Below are positions 13,101 to 23,808 of a stretch of 64,000 nt of DNA, in pieces; the stretch's first letter is position 1; the number at the start of each line of letters is the position of its first letter. The position numbers and the translations under genes were made by a program. Source of the DNA: Ditylenchus dipsaci (Eukaryota; Nematoda; Chromadorea; Rhabditida; Anguinidae); assembly GCA_004194705.1 (NCBI GenBank), contig SADC01000298.1, positions 1 to 64,000 of the forward strand, written 5' to 3'. The notes beneath the pieces are model-generated. The model searched no databases, had not been told where the DNA came from, and was given only the letters and a program-made list of their open reading frames with translations.

Positions 13101-16100
13101 TTTCCCCCACGGGACCTTGACTTGATCACCGACAGCGAAAGGAATGCTACGAGGAGTTGGACTTCGATGCTCTGGAAAGCCAGCAGCTTCTTCGTCTGAC
13201 TCATCGCTTTCTTCACCGCTGTCTGAAACAGCTCCTTCGAAATCGTTTGTGTTCTCAAAGTCTTCAGAGTGCATATGGACCTGTACACACAATTGAAGCA
13301 TCTTCAGGAATGGATAAGAAGAAAAAAGAAAGAAACAGATGTTTGAACATAAAATCAGAGTAGTAAATATGTCTATTAAAACCATTTCAATTCCGAAATT
13401 TCAATTGTCACAAAACTTTTTACTATTATATTCGTTGAGTGGGTGGTGTATACTACACTTCAGTGGGTGGTGTATACTACACTTGAGTGGGGGTGTATAC
13501 TACACTTGAGTGGGGGGTGTATACTACATTTGCTCCTTAGGTTTGTCTAAATTCTGCTGTTCAAATTTGTTCCTACCTCCCTATTTTGCATATTTCTTTT
13601 AAAATTTTCGTACTTTTTTCTCTTTTGTCCATTTTCTCTCTCAAAACATTAGCAAGTATTTTTCTTCTTTTTCCTGTGCTTATTTGTTAAGCAGCAGCAG
13701 GAACAAAATCTCAACCAAGCAGTAGCATCAGCCAACCACGGCTCTTGTAGCACTCTTGTTGTGAGAATGAAGGAAAAAAGATCTCCCGCGGGACTTCTCG
13801 CCCCTGCTCACCCAATTGAATCACACACAACAAGCGGGGAATTTAATTTGGAGAAAGCCTTGTGTCCCCCTCTAAGGACAGCAGCAACAACAAAATTAAT
13901 TTTGTTGGGTAGCCCCCAGCTGGCCTGCCCTCCCAACAAAAGCAGCCTTTCTTTTTGGGGAAAGAACAATAGGGTCTAAATTGAGTTAGAAAGAGTGCCT
14001 ACTGCTTTTACGCCGAAAAATAACTGATAAATTGGTTGTTCTTGTAACAAAAAGAACATGGCGTGTGTAAAAAAGTCAAAAAAATTAGTTTGCTGTATTT
14101 TGGGGTCGCAATTAGGGTGACGCCGGATTCTTAGAAAGTAGTGATAAATCATGTTTTTTTAAATCGTTGACAGCCCGATTGAACAACGCCAAATTTTGCT
14201 AGTTTTACAACTTTTAGCTTGATGTTTGGTTGCCGTACTGCACGTTCCTGGCTCTACCAACTTCATCATATTTCTATTGACCTAATAACTACAGGGCTCG
14301 ATTATGTCCTTATAAATAAGATTTGATTTTAAAACGGGACCCCAAATTTATTGCTTTTTTATAGAAATTTCAAATCTTATTTTTAGCAGCAATATAGCAA
14401 CAATGGCGAACCTTTTTTGACCCAAAAAGACTTTTTCACCCAAAAAAAAAATTTCCGTAGCAATACTTACGGCAAAAAAACTTTTTTGCGTGAGTTTACT
14501 TTTTTTGCCGCTTCGCCTTTTCTTGCGCTGCGAAATGCCGTTTATAGCAAAAAACATTGCGGAAAAAAATTAGTTCAAGTCAAAAAAGTCTTTCTGCGTC
14601 TTTCTGCAAAAAAAGTTTTTTACGACAAGGAAATGGTTTGCCTTAGCAATAAGCCCTGAATAATATACCGTATTTCCTCTAATTAACTCGCCCCTGACTG
14701 TGAGGGTTTGTATCTCAGAGGATAATTTTTTTTTCGATCTCTTCTTTCTTGCATTTTCTCAACTCCCTCGAGCTCTACCGATTCTGCTTTTTGGAATTTT
14801 GGATTTTTGCTCAAAAATATCGAGATCGACTTCAAATTTTCCGATTTTGGGGATCCAAAAAACGCGCCGACGCGTTTATTAGAAGAAATGCGGTAGTATA
14901 TTTTCGATAAAATACCATAAAAGGTCCGAGATCGGAGCCCTGACCTAAAAATAAATCCGGCTTTATATGTGTTCAGGCGGACACCGAAAGAAGTGCCCAT
15001 GGTTGCCTGTTTTTTTGACATGGTTGCGAGATCACATCAAAAAGGCCAAAAGGATATGAGAACTTATGAAAAATAAAATCAAACGGTTCAGATGAACGTC
15101 CGAAAGCCATTTGCAATATGCATATCAGAAGCAGTTTATCGAATAAACAGCATTGCTAAAAGGCATTCTGAATTATGTACATTTGTCACTTATGGAGAGG
15201 TGAATTAATAAAGGTTAACTGTAGCTACTGTCCATATCTGATACAGTAAACTGTTTATGCGTGTTTTCTATAGTCAATGAGAGCCATTATATAATGGAGT
15301 AAATGATAATTGACCCATAATGGACTGCCCCAACTTTACTTTTTTTCATCTTTTGCTTAAGCTTATGTAAATTATGGTATATAGCTATGCGAGTGGTGGC
15401 AAACACGTGGAAAATACACCTGATAAAATCTCCCTGCTTCTTCTCTAAAGTTCAACCTTTTTCCCGCCACCCATCATTGACAATCTCCCGCCAAAAAAAA
15501 GAAGAAAATATCTTAGAAGATGAAAACAACAGCAACAACTAAAACCTTTGGCCATTAGCAACCTTTAAAATTTAAAGTGAGTTTTTTTGTTCCCCTTGAA
15601 ATTTGATCTATTCTCAGCTTTGCCTAACTCCACAATGCACAAATTAGAGTTTGAGTTCTTAAAAATGAGAAAAAATAGTTATAGAAGTAAAAAAATGTGC
15701 TTTCTCTGATATGAAAGTTGCCACTCTCCTGTGGATTTTCTTTGGCATTTTTAATAAATTTTAGTCTAATCTTAATTTAAAAAAGAATGTTCAGTTTCTT
15801 GGATATATCAACACCCCTCAAGTTCGTTCCCGCCTGTGGTCCGACACTTTTTTATCTCAACTTTTGACGCATTTTACTGAATGTGTGTGTGGCTATACCA
15901 CCTTTTTTGAAAACAGGTGCTCTTATATCGACACCCGCAAGTCTTAATGGCAAAAAATTAGTTTTTTTTTCAGAAACGACCGGTAAAATTGAAATCCTTG
16001 TGATTTTTAAGACTACACTAACGAATAAAGTTTGACAAAAAGCGTCAAAATTGAGTTCAAAAAGTGTCGGATCCTAGGCGGAAACGAACTTCAGGTGTGG

Positions 16101-17474
16101 TCGCATGAGACTCTACTGTATTCAATTCAAAAGAATTTAAGGTATTCTTTTTTTTGCAAATTAACCAAAAAAATCACAATTTCAAGCATGTAAAAGCATA
16201 CTCAAGTTCACTAAAAAATTCCAATTATCCCGAAACAAAAATGACCAGCATCAATTTTCTTAGAAAACTTGTTGATTGTGTTAGTCCAACCGTTTTGGTG
16301 TTATGAATTTTTAAGAAGCAGTCTTTTGAAGTTGAAACTTCAAAGCCTACCTTTGAAAGAATTGGCGCCATGCTTGTTTGTGCTCCTCCCATTCAATTTG
16401 GGCCCTGTATTCTTGCTGAACAATTTTGTTAGTTTTTGAAAAATCTATTTGTTAACTTACAGTGCAGCAGAAAAAAGCACCTTGAGTAATGCGCGACCTG
16501 CAGCAAGCACTCTGGTTTTCGTCATCTTTGAAGTCGGGACAAGTCTTGCTGGGCTTGCTAAGCACTGCATTGAGCACTGCAGCAGCAGAGGAGGTGGTTG
16601 CTGACTGAGAGTCTCCTAGAGAGAATTTGCTCTCTGAAGACCTGGACTCTGTAGTGGATGATCTAAAAAAAATTAGAATGTTACAGGGTGGATTTTAGTT
16701 TATCTTTGTCATAATTTTTGTAATTTGCTTTTTTCAAGGAAATATTTTTTATTCGATAGAGGGATTATTAGCAAAAAAAAGTACCAAACTTTTATCTTTC
16801 TGGCCTTTTTAAAATAGTTTTGGTCTAATAAAGAACCTTTTTACAGTATTTTTGCGGCCCGCTTGGATTTGAAAATATTTTTTGTAAAACCGAAATTATT
16901 GAAAAAATAACCCAAACAAAAATAAAAGCTTACTACCATTCTATGTTCTAATAACTCGACTATTAAATGTGATTATGGATTTTTCCTGGTGTAAAAAATT
17001 TTGTTCTGGTGCAAATCGGATCTTTTTGCATCCGATTCGCACCAAACAATGTTTACCAAAAGAATTATTTTTGCGCCAGAAAAAATCCATATTCAAAAAA
17101 TATATTGAAGAAGTCGTCAATTTATTCGTAAATATTTGCCTTACAACATGTTCCTGGGTTCAGATGAAAATTTGGAGAAATAATGGAATTGAAATTTCTT
17201 GTGTAACCTCGTAAGCCACTTCAAAATCAGCCTTAACCTACCCCTTTAAGCTGGACATTGTTGAGGTTGAGCAAATTTCCGTAATCACGCCTCCAATAAA
17301 TTCTCCAGTCATAAGCATTAGACCTAGGCCATTCAACTGCCAGTAGAGTCCACAGGCTAGAGCATTCTGCATGCCTGCAAGCCACACAGGCAACTGGCTC
17401 GGCATTCCACAGGTTTCTCCGTTCAGCAAAATAATCAATATAACAATTATGGTTGAGCAAATTAGCAAAAATCT
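4157..17474 (-). CDS. Shisa/WBP1/VOPP1-like single-pass membrane protein, first exon not found
   Basis: Seen: six exons join in phase on the minus strand: 17474-17242 (approximate 3' end), 16662-16461, 16415-16351, 10146-10034, 9985-9734 and 4308-4157 (stop). The first visible exon enters in phase 2 and encodes a hydrophobic stretch, LLICSTIIVILIILL, fitting a signal peptide whose ATG lies in an unseen upstream exon. Then come a Ser/Thr-rich part, a cysteine module (CPDF, SACC, FFCCT), a basic/acidic spacer (QEYRAQIEWEEHKQAW), one membrane segment (LVIGSIILAILMCFLMSFL) followed by cysteines, a long Ser/Thr/Ala tail, KPPTLYE and a proline-rich end. Known: this order (Cys-rich ectodomain, one TM, tail with PPxY-like motifs) is shared by Shisa, WBP1 and VOPP1, adaptors of endomembranes. 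Inferred: membrane adaptor binding WW-domain proteins; the exact family is not settled. Introns of 6.2 kb and 5.4 kb are swollen by transposons. Confidence 0.55.
4471..5118. repeat. Inverted-repeat region with TTCTATTAGAGAC ends
   Basis: GGCCTTCTATTAGAGACGGG and GACTGGTCTTCTATT at 4480-4530 recur at 5083-5105 (GGCCTTCTATTGGAGACTGG). No coding sequence was recognised between. Confidence 0.55.
6459..6592. mobile_element. Short element with CTTATTTCCTCTAATTTAG ends
   Basis: Ends CCTTATTTCCTCTAATTTAG and TAAATTACAGAAAATACGG, a diverged relative of the elements at 14668 and 25744. The right flank begins with TTA. Confidence 0.6.
6624..6702 (+). other. tRNA-like (SINE-type) segment
   Basis: TAGTGTAGTGGTAAAGC fits a tRNA A-box and GAGTTCGATTCCC fits the B-box at the normal spacing. 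The 5' and 3' ends do not pair as an acceptor stem and the anticodon arm is poor, so this is a tRNA-derived relic rather than a tRNA gene. Confidence 0.5.
7564..7794. mobile_element. mariner-like MITE
   Basis: Ends CAGGGTGTGTCAGAATTACG and its inverse between TA dinucleotides (7562-7563, 7795-7796). The centre is a hairpin of CTCATTTTGTAGCTAAG / CAGCTACAAAATGAG. Confidence 0.85.
8010..8252. mobile_element. hAT-type MITE of the element A family
   Basis: Tips TAGGGTTAGGTGGTGGGAAT and CCCAAACCCTA are flanked by a perfect duplication GCAGAAAG (8002-8009 and 8253-8260). It contains GGGAATATTCTCG palindromes. Confidence 0.85.
10734..12057. mobile_element. Internally deleted hAT transposon
   Basis: Ends TAGTGTTGATG and CATCAACACTA-like are flanked by a perfect 8-bp duplication GTTAATAC (10726-10733 and 12058-12065). 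Subterminal blocks are GCGGGTTTGCGGG repeats in both arms (10755-10850, 11940-12045). It lies in an intron of the membrane-protein gene. Confidence 0.9.
11050..11923 (+). pseudogene. hAT transposase remnant: BED finger and C-terminal dimerisation domain
   Basis: The first block (11050-11312) reads MKHNIWRIDLFERKVSDEF, then the BED zinc ligands VCKECRAKH and TLIRHLKQHEEYL, with one in-frame TGA between them. The second block (about 11660-11883) reads WCAFPILSKAAPRYLS-like sequence, PSEQLFSHARYIF and LDPFNAEQLIFLSRAL, the hAT dimerisation domain, with a frame change near 11662. The central RNase-H-like catalytic core is missing, so this copy cannot move itself. Confidence 0.85.
12138..12332. 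mobile_element. Small inverted-repeat element with CAGGGCTGCCAACT ends
   Basis: Ends CAGGGCTGCCAACT and AGTTGGCAGCCCTTG. The flanks are only loosely similar, so the target duplication is uncertain. The interior is short and AT-rich. Confidence 0.6.
12540..12772 (+). repeat. Dispersed repeat, copy next to the captured-exon element
   Basis: About 230 bp with GCCGATCGGCCCTGGCGGCG, ATCGAATACCGTGTCAGTG and GCCGCGATTTA. An inverted near-identical copy lies at 21345-21600. Confidence 0.8.
12775..13532. mobile_element. Inverted-repeat element carrying a coding exon
   Basis: Left end ATGTAGTATACACCCCCCAC and right end GTGGGGGGTGTATACTACAT are inverted repeats. The right arm has four copies of GTATACTACACTTGAGTGGG (13435-13530); the left has about two. 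No clean target duplication was seen. Confidence 0.7.
12948..13280 (-). CDS. Captured C-terminal exon with acidic linker and small beta-rich domain
   Basis: Not recognised. After the acceptor TGTGTACAG (13281-13289) the exon encodes VHMHSEDFENTNDFEGAV, an acidic run SGEESDESDEEAAG, a basic SPTPR stretch, then about 60 residues: FAVGDQVKVPWGKGKV, MYDAVVIAATAND, QICVQFQDNTYAFYKRDKF, stop at 12948. The alternation of short strands resembles a Tudor- or chromo-like barrel, which is inference only. It is framed exactly by the arms of the element 12775-13532. It may be a host gene fragment picked up by the element, or the end of the element's own gene; no other exon is visible inside. Confidence 0.45.
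   Translation of the reverse strand, partial: VHMHSEDFENTNDFEGAVSDSGEESDESDEEAAGFPEHRSPTPRSIPFAVGDQVKVPWGKGKVPKMYDAVVIAATANDDSASDQICVQFQDNTYAFYKRDKFQKILRNSK
14668..14893. mobile_element. TA-flanked MITE with CCGTATTTCCTCTAATTAAC ends
   Basis: Left tip CCGTATTTCCTCTAATTAAC. The right tip is GCGTTTATTAGAAGAAATGC with GG. TA lies on both sides. The middle shares TGTGAGGGTTTGTATCTC with the copy at 25744. Confidence 0.8.
15805..16118. mobile_element. pogo-like MITE
   Basis: Family arm CGTTCCCGCCTGTGGTCCGAC at the left and its inverse at the right (GTGTCGGATCCTAGGCGGAA). The right tip is GAGACTCTACTG, then TA. A central tip copy lies at 15925-15945. Confidence 0.75.
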
Positions 17475-17489
17475 ACAAAATGAAAGTAG

Positions 17490-20400
17490 CTAGCATACCT
17501 AAGCCTGGAAAAACTACAAATATTAAAAAGAAGACTGCTTGGTGTAAGATTCGAACCAGAGAGATTTTTAAGAAGGTGAAACAACAGTTTCTAATTATTT
17601 TTATGGACATTTTTTGGTGATTTTTAGTATTCTGCAGAGATTTACGCGGCCCGAATTTTTTCTCTTAGCAAGCAAAAAATTTCATGCTTTCAATATCTTC
17701 TGCAGCGCGTATTAGAAGCATGAAATTTTTTCTAACTCAAACTGGTCTGAAGCTTTTGTTTTTCTGGACTTTTTGAGCTCTGTGAAAGTTGCATGTTAGA
17801 TTTCGAAAGCTTTACCAGAAATTTACAGAACTCGAAAACTTCCAAAAATCGAAGTTTTAGCCACTTAAAATTAGAGGGTAAACGGTTATTGGATGAAACA
17901 TGGTGGTCATAAAATACCAAAACATTTCAAAACTTTTGCTTTCATTTTGATTTCAGCCTGGAATAAAAGATAGGATGTACTTAAAAACCATCCCTCGAAA
18001 AATCCAGGACTTCGATATACTTATTAATTATCCTACTTATGAAAAAGATTTGTACTTATTTTGGGGCTTCAAATATTTTTTATATTTTAGCGTCAAAAGA
18101 ACAATAAGCACTGAATCAACTAGCACATTTTTGGTAAATACCCTAAGATGTACTTATTTTCGAAAAATTTGAAATCGAAGCCCTGGATAAATCCATAAAA
18201 CACACATGTTACATAACTCACAATCGCGGCTTAATTTCTTGAAAATTTTCAAAATTTTCGCGACAACCTGTTAGCCAGCCAGAATCTCCCTGCCCATTTG
18301 CATGCCATATGGAAAAGAGCAATAATGGTGGTGGGGGACAGCACCAACATAATGTGTGAGCAATTGGCCAAGCTGCTGGGATTGGGGTGGGGTAGGACGG
18401 AAAGACTCTGAATTTATGAATATCTAATGAATCGAGCTGGCTGTGAATGAAGTTAAAAAAGTGAAGAAGGAGTGTTTTAACCGCTTAGCTTTTTGTCGGC
18501 TGCCCCAAAAAGGGGCTGTTGCTGCCAAAAATCACGGCTGTTTGCCATACCATCACGAGTGTGGAACAATAACAACTGTAAACAGGATGTGGAAATAGAA
18601 TTTAAAAGATGAGTAGATTTTATGGACATACTACCGGAAGCTATTACAATTTTGCTTTTTTGCTAATATTTTTGGTAACATATTGTTAAATTAGAGAAAA
18701 AAGCAAAAGCAGTAAGCATACGGTGTGATCAGCTTTTTTGTGATCATCGTTATGATCAGTGCTTTAACAACATAGGTGCGGCACAGGCAGCTTACCGGCA
18801 ACGCACCAGTGCTGAAAATTTTTTGGTAGGTGGTCGGTGCGGTGCCTGTTGCCAAAATTATAAAAGTCTATGCTTAGTGTGGTGCCCGGTGCCGAAAGAT
18901 GAGAAGTCGGAGTCCGGTGCCGAACATTTGTCTTTCACAGCACTGGTTTTGATGCATGACTACTAAGAAACTACTGTCCTCCCACTATTTATTTCCAATG
19001 AGGTATTACGTTTCGACTTCTAAAAAGATGTAAAAGAGGATATAAGTTCACCCTATTTTCAAAAAAGGTGGACTTATATCGAGAGCCACGGATTTTAGTG
19101 GCAAAAGTTTTAACATTTTAAAAATGCTTGGTGGAATAGTGATCGATAGGATGGTTGGGACTGGACTGATGATCAGGTTCGGCTAAAGACTTAAAGACCA
19201 AAAAAAGGTCGGACCCTAGGCTTGGGAACGAACTTGAAGGGTGGCCTTGACAAGAGCGGACTGTATACTGTTAAAAAAATGTATAACTGTATATATAAAT
19301 TTCCATATCAAAGCCACCACTCAAACTACAGCTAATGCTTATCACACTTTTATGAAATCAAAAAACAGTGTTGCCGAAAAGTGAGATTTTTATTTGTGGA
19401 CCACTTTTGTCTAAAACTGATTTATTCTGCGCCATCTCATGCATGTGTTAGAAAAATCTTTGGGCATATGATATTGCTTTGCAAACCATTACTCTTCTCT
19501 CACATATTTTATTGCTCATGTTTTAAACTGTTTGCACAATCAAATGGAAAAAAATATATTTTTTTACAAATTAAACAATAAATTTTAGTTTCTGGAAGAA
19601 AACAATACAGTCATTTGGGTGCAAAGTGAAAAGTTTGATAAAAATGGGACTGCATCGAAACTTAAAAATATCGAAATTAAAATTGAAACTCAGAGAATTT
19701 TCGAAATAAAAATTCAAAAAATAAAACATATAAAGTTTTCCAAATTTTTTGATTTTTTGTCGATTTTTTTGAAAAACAAAAGATCAAAAATATTGAAACT
19801 CAAAATCTTCACGCATCAATGTTTCATATAAAAGACATTTTGACGGTTTTCCTTAACAAATTTAAAAATTTGACATCCAAGTTTATTTTCTCAAAACTTA
19901 GGCCACAAAAACAAAACGAAAAATATAGAGATCAAGCTAAACACCTTCACCTTTCTGACTCATCTAGTTGGCAAGTTTCACAACGCGAAAAATAAAATAA
20001 AAACCCTTCAAAAATACAAAAAAGAGGTCAATCCTAAACTTTATGGAGAAAGAGAGGAAAGAATGAAACTTGAAGGACTTCCCACCAAAAGCATGGATCA
20101 GTGCATTCTTGAACTGCGAACTACATTTGATTCATCCATACCCCACATACTACTGCTCTGCAAATACCAACTCTCCCACCAGCTTTTTTTTTCGAAATCG
20201 CTCAGGTCCATCCATACAGCAATCGGCCTACAACTGTAGCAACCATCACAAATACACACAAAAGACCTTCTTTTTCCCAACCTCGAGAAAAATGTAGGCC
20301 AACCAGCCAGATTCTCAATACATACACCAAAAAAAGAGACAGGTAGCAAGGAAGGGAAAGGAGGAAAAAACTTGTGCAGCAGCATCACAAAAAGAAAGAA

Positions 20401-21340
20401 AGCGAACAACAACAAAAGCCAGTGAATCAGCCGGGCAACAGTCCCCCCTCCATCCAGCCATCCCTCACCTTTAGTCAATCAACACCACATCAATTCCTAC
20501 TGCCAGGTAGTGAGGGAGGGGGACCCAAAGCAACCAACTCTGCTCACCAGCCAAGCAAGTGAGAGCGAAAATAACTGCAAGTTGGTGTGTGGCTGTGTAT
20601 GTCCCTAGAACTCCGCCCCTTCCATGTTTCACTTTCATTCCCCCCTCCCTCAATTGAGCCATGAGCAGGGTTTCCGCCTGCCCTGGGGCTTAGAAGAAGA
20701 CAATTCCTACTCTCACACACACATTAACATTAAACTACTCCCCCTACCCCAGAGGCTTCCCCTCTGCCCCTTGGCCCTCCAATTCAGGGCTCATTGTCAT
20801 TGCCAGAGGTTGGCGAAAAAAAGAAACAAAAATAATGGAGCTTGAGATGACGGTCTTTGTGTGCTCCAAAGAATTCAATTTAAAGCGAGGCATTGTTATT
20901 GTTGCTGAGTGAGCACGAGAATACCAGAAAGAAAACACGCGATCTGCATCAGAGAGTTGACTGGTCTCTTCGCTGGCCCATCCTGCTAGCAGTAGTCATT
21001 TATTTACTGACCCATTCATCATGGAGTCATTTGTAAAGCAGCCCTCATTGCAAAAATAATTACGAGTAGACTTTGTAAGTGAGCGTGTGCTAACTCCACA
21101 ACAACAGGATACTAGACTTGCATATAGTTCGTCATAAATATAAGGATTAAGCTGAACAGTGTGCAGGATTTCCGCATGCGAATGATGAGAGCGAATAATG
21201 ACGATTAGGACTAAGGCTCAAAAACAATCTAATTCACCAAAAATAGAATTAATTTTATGAGTCTAAGAAAAGAGGTACGTAACAAAGTTTCGTACCGCCG
21301 AAATTTCGGGCAGGAAATAGATCCAGCCAATCACATAGCG
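17490..21340. other. No gene recognised; unique GC-richer islands among repeats
   Basis: Upstream of the membrane-protein gene. At 18240-18600 and 20040-20950 the DNA is non-repetitive and richer in C/A or G/T than the surroundings, with motifs such as ATTTGCATGCC. It may hold the missing first exon and promoter of the gene at 4157-17474, but no exon could be proven. A GGTGCCG-rich repeat lies at 18760-18960. Confidence 0.4.
19050..19262. mobile_element. Half of a pogo-like MITE
   Basis: Right half only: the central tip copy GGTGGACTTATATCGAGAG, then GGTCGGACCCTAGGC and the tip AAGAGCGGACTG before TA. Confidence 0.65.
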
Positions 21341-21344
21341 GCAA

Positions 21345-21600
21345 AATTAAATCGCGGCAAATGACACTGACACGGTATTCGATAGATAAGATAAAACTCC
21401 ACAAAATAAACTTTTTATTTTTTGTCTGACTTTAGGGGGGGGGGGGGGGTTAGGCACTATTTCGCAGCGTCAAGTCGAAAACCCGAAATCGACGCCGCCA
21501 GGGCCGATCGGCGTCGTGTGCATTCAGGCGATTTGAGGGACGACACTCAACTGACAGCCTTTTTTTGGTTTTTTTTCAAAATTTTATCAAAAATCCTCGG
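21345..21600 (-). repeat. Dispersed repeat, inverted copy
   Basis: Inverse of 12540-12772, including CGCCGCCAGGGCCGATCGGC. It contains a run of about 14 G. It is followed at 21600-21910 by a further palindrome (TTTTGTAAGAAAAAGTTTTCG mirrored at 21840). Confidence 0.8.
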
Positions 21601-22998
21601 TTTTGTAAGAAAAAGTTTTCGGAAAGTCACCCCTGACACTAAAATCTCATCCGGAATCCGAATCTGTTGAGATCAGCTCAAAAAAAATTTCTAGCTGATA
21701 TATCAACAAAAGTAGGTATATGGTGCGAAATTTCGGACTTATCCACTCAGAATTGTTATATCTCAGCTAGAAAATTTTTTTTGAACTGATCTCAACAGAT
21801 TCGGATTCCGAATGAGATTTTAGTATTAGGGGTGACTTTTCGAAAAAAAATTTCTTACAAAATCGAGGATTTTCGTTAATTTTTTTTAAAAACCCAAAAA
21901 AAAGGCTGTCAGTTGGGTAGTTTCGAATTTGAGAAAATCTTACCCGGTGCTTACATAGGCGAGTCGAGGGGCAGGAGCAACCTGTGTCAAATCACATTGT
22001 CGAGGTCGAGCTCGTGTTTTCTATACCTTTTTTGGTGATCAGAGAGAAATTTTTCTTTATTTTTTTTTCAATCTTTATATACCGAACGAAAGCTTAGATT
22101 CCGAGCTATCTTCTACATTAAAAATTATTTCATTATCGTGATAAAAGTAAATGTGATGACTAGGGTGGTCGAGGTCTTGGTCGCGCTACCTCGACCTAGA
22201 CCTCGACCAGCCTCCAATTTTTGTGCTGTTACATAAATTGAAATAATCCTGGTTTATGGGTGGCCCCTGGATGGCTAAATCCCGAACCACAGTGGGGACC
22301 GAGCAAAAATCGTGTTTTTGACATTTGTCACTAAACAAAATTGCCCGTCAAGAGAAATTGGTCTATGAAAACAAAATTTCGGAAAACGGCCTATAAAAAA
22401 AGTTATGCCCATTTTAAAACCGGCAAATTTCTTGAAACACCATCTATATTGGTGTATTCTACCGAGTCCTGGTTTCTTTTTTAGCAAATTCAATTCATTG
22501 GTGGGATTTAATTATAGAACACGAAGAAAACTACTCCTTGGATAAATAATTTGGTAACGCATCGTTATCATTTAAAAAAGATTTGAACAAATTGCCAAAA
22601 ACCAAAGACAAATACGTTTAGAGATGGTCGTGAACTTTCGGACAACCTGATATTTCAGACGAAATTTAACAATCGAAAATCACATTAAACCATTAAAAAA
22701 ATCTGTTAATTCACTTTGTGGCTCTTTCTTAAGCTCTTGTTTGTGGAAGAATTCTTCCCATTGAGACCATTGAAACAAAATACTGATACAAATGTTGTTT
22801 AATTATTTTATTTAATACGACTGCCGGATTACTGCCGGATTAGTTAATCGGGACTGTTCAGCGTTTGAGTGCCGGATTAGCGAGGGTGCCGGATTAGCGG
22901 GGTGCCGGATTAGCGAGACTCGACTGTATCAATCATAGTCGCATTTATCTGAAACAGTGCAGGATATTTGTAGACACACTATCTGAAGTCATAACTAC

Positions 22999-23330
22999 CT
23001 TGTACTTTTCCCGCTGAATTTGTCTAGCAATGCTTGCATCTTTTGGTATACGTGCTCTTATCTGCCTGCTGGTTCCCCTTTTTATTGAACGGACGATGCT
23101 TTTAGTTTTTGAAAGAGGAGACGCTTCAGCTACATCATATCCTGCTTGTAATTTTTGCCGTATCTAAGCAAATTAAAGAAAAAATCACTAAAATGCACAG
23201 TCGGTACTGACCTCAAATTCATCTGACTTAGGTTCATGGTTGTGGCGCTTCGTGAGATGGAAGAGGCGGCTACCCACTTTAACAAATCACTTCCCTTTGC
23301 AATTCTTATAAATACCTCGAAGATTCTTGG
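22999..23330 (-). pseudogene. Relic FLYWCH zinc-finger fragment of a MULE protein
   Basis: Two exons separated by a 48-nt intron. Exon one (about 23330-23212) reads NLRGIYKNCKGK, a TGA, then GSRLFHLTKRHNHEPKSDEF, which gives the C and H-x-H ligands of a FLYWCH finger. Exon two (23163-22999) reads [19 protein letters not shown] and [13 protein letters not shown], the stretch that follows FLYWCH in MULE proteins. No catalytic core is nearby. Confidence 0.6.
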
Positions 23331-23477
23331 GATCCCCCACCAGCTAGCGAAAAATTTACTTTTCCTGAAGGGGAAAAGAACCCTTCTCATATTGTTTCTC
23401 GTGCTCTGAAACGGCACGGAAACACTTTGGTTTCCAAAAAATCGTAAAAAAAATTTCGATTTGCCTTGCTCCCCCAA

Positions 23478-23728
23478 CAGGGGTGCACCGGAAGTTCCGA
23501 TTTCCGATGTTTTTTGGCTTCCGATTCCCGATTTTCGAAAAAATGAATCAAATTTCGGAATTTTCGGAACAACATAGGCTCTCCTGATTCGAATTAAAAA
23601 ATGCATTTTGTTCCGATTTCCGATTCCGATTTCCGATGTTTTTTGGGTTCCGAATTCCGATTTCCGATATTTTCGGAGTTCCGATTCCGATTTCCGTTCC
23701 GATATTTTCGTCTTCCGGTGCAACCCTG
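23478..23728. mobile_element. hAT-type MITE made of TTCCGATTTCCGAT repeats
   Basis: Tips CAGGGGTGCACCGGAAG and CTTCCGGTGCAACCCTG are flanked by a perfect duplication TCCCCCAA (23470-23477 and 23729-23736). The interior is a degenerate tandem of TTCCGATTTCCGAT. Confidence 0.85.
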
Positions 23729-23808
23729 TCCCCCAAGGTAAAAAATTTAGGAAAATTAAAAAAATATATTTTTTCGAATTCCCGCCGAAAAAGTTTTTTT
23801 AAAGGATT

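Noticed and set aside
13761..13979. GC-richer 72-codon plus-strand frame
   Set aside because: No homology and no splice signals; more likely a non-coding island in an intron.
17520..17562. GGTTCGAATC on the minus strand as a tRNA B-box
   Set aside because: No A-box at a suitable distance and no acceptor or anticodon stem.
20098..20478. A 126-codon open frame on the minus strand with a hydrophobic segment
   Set aside because: No family resemblance, no splice context tying it to the membrane-protein gene, and low-complexity CCA/GGA composition of the region can keep a frame open by chance.
23130..23723. A 197-codon minus-strand frame
   Set aside because: Produced by the TTCCGAT tandem repeat of a hAT-type MITE and by bases flanking the FLYWCH relic; not a gene.
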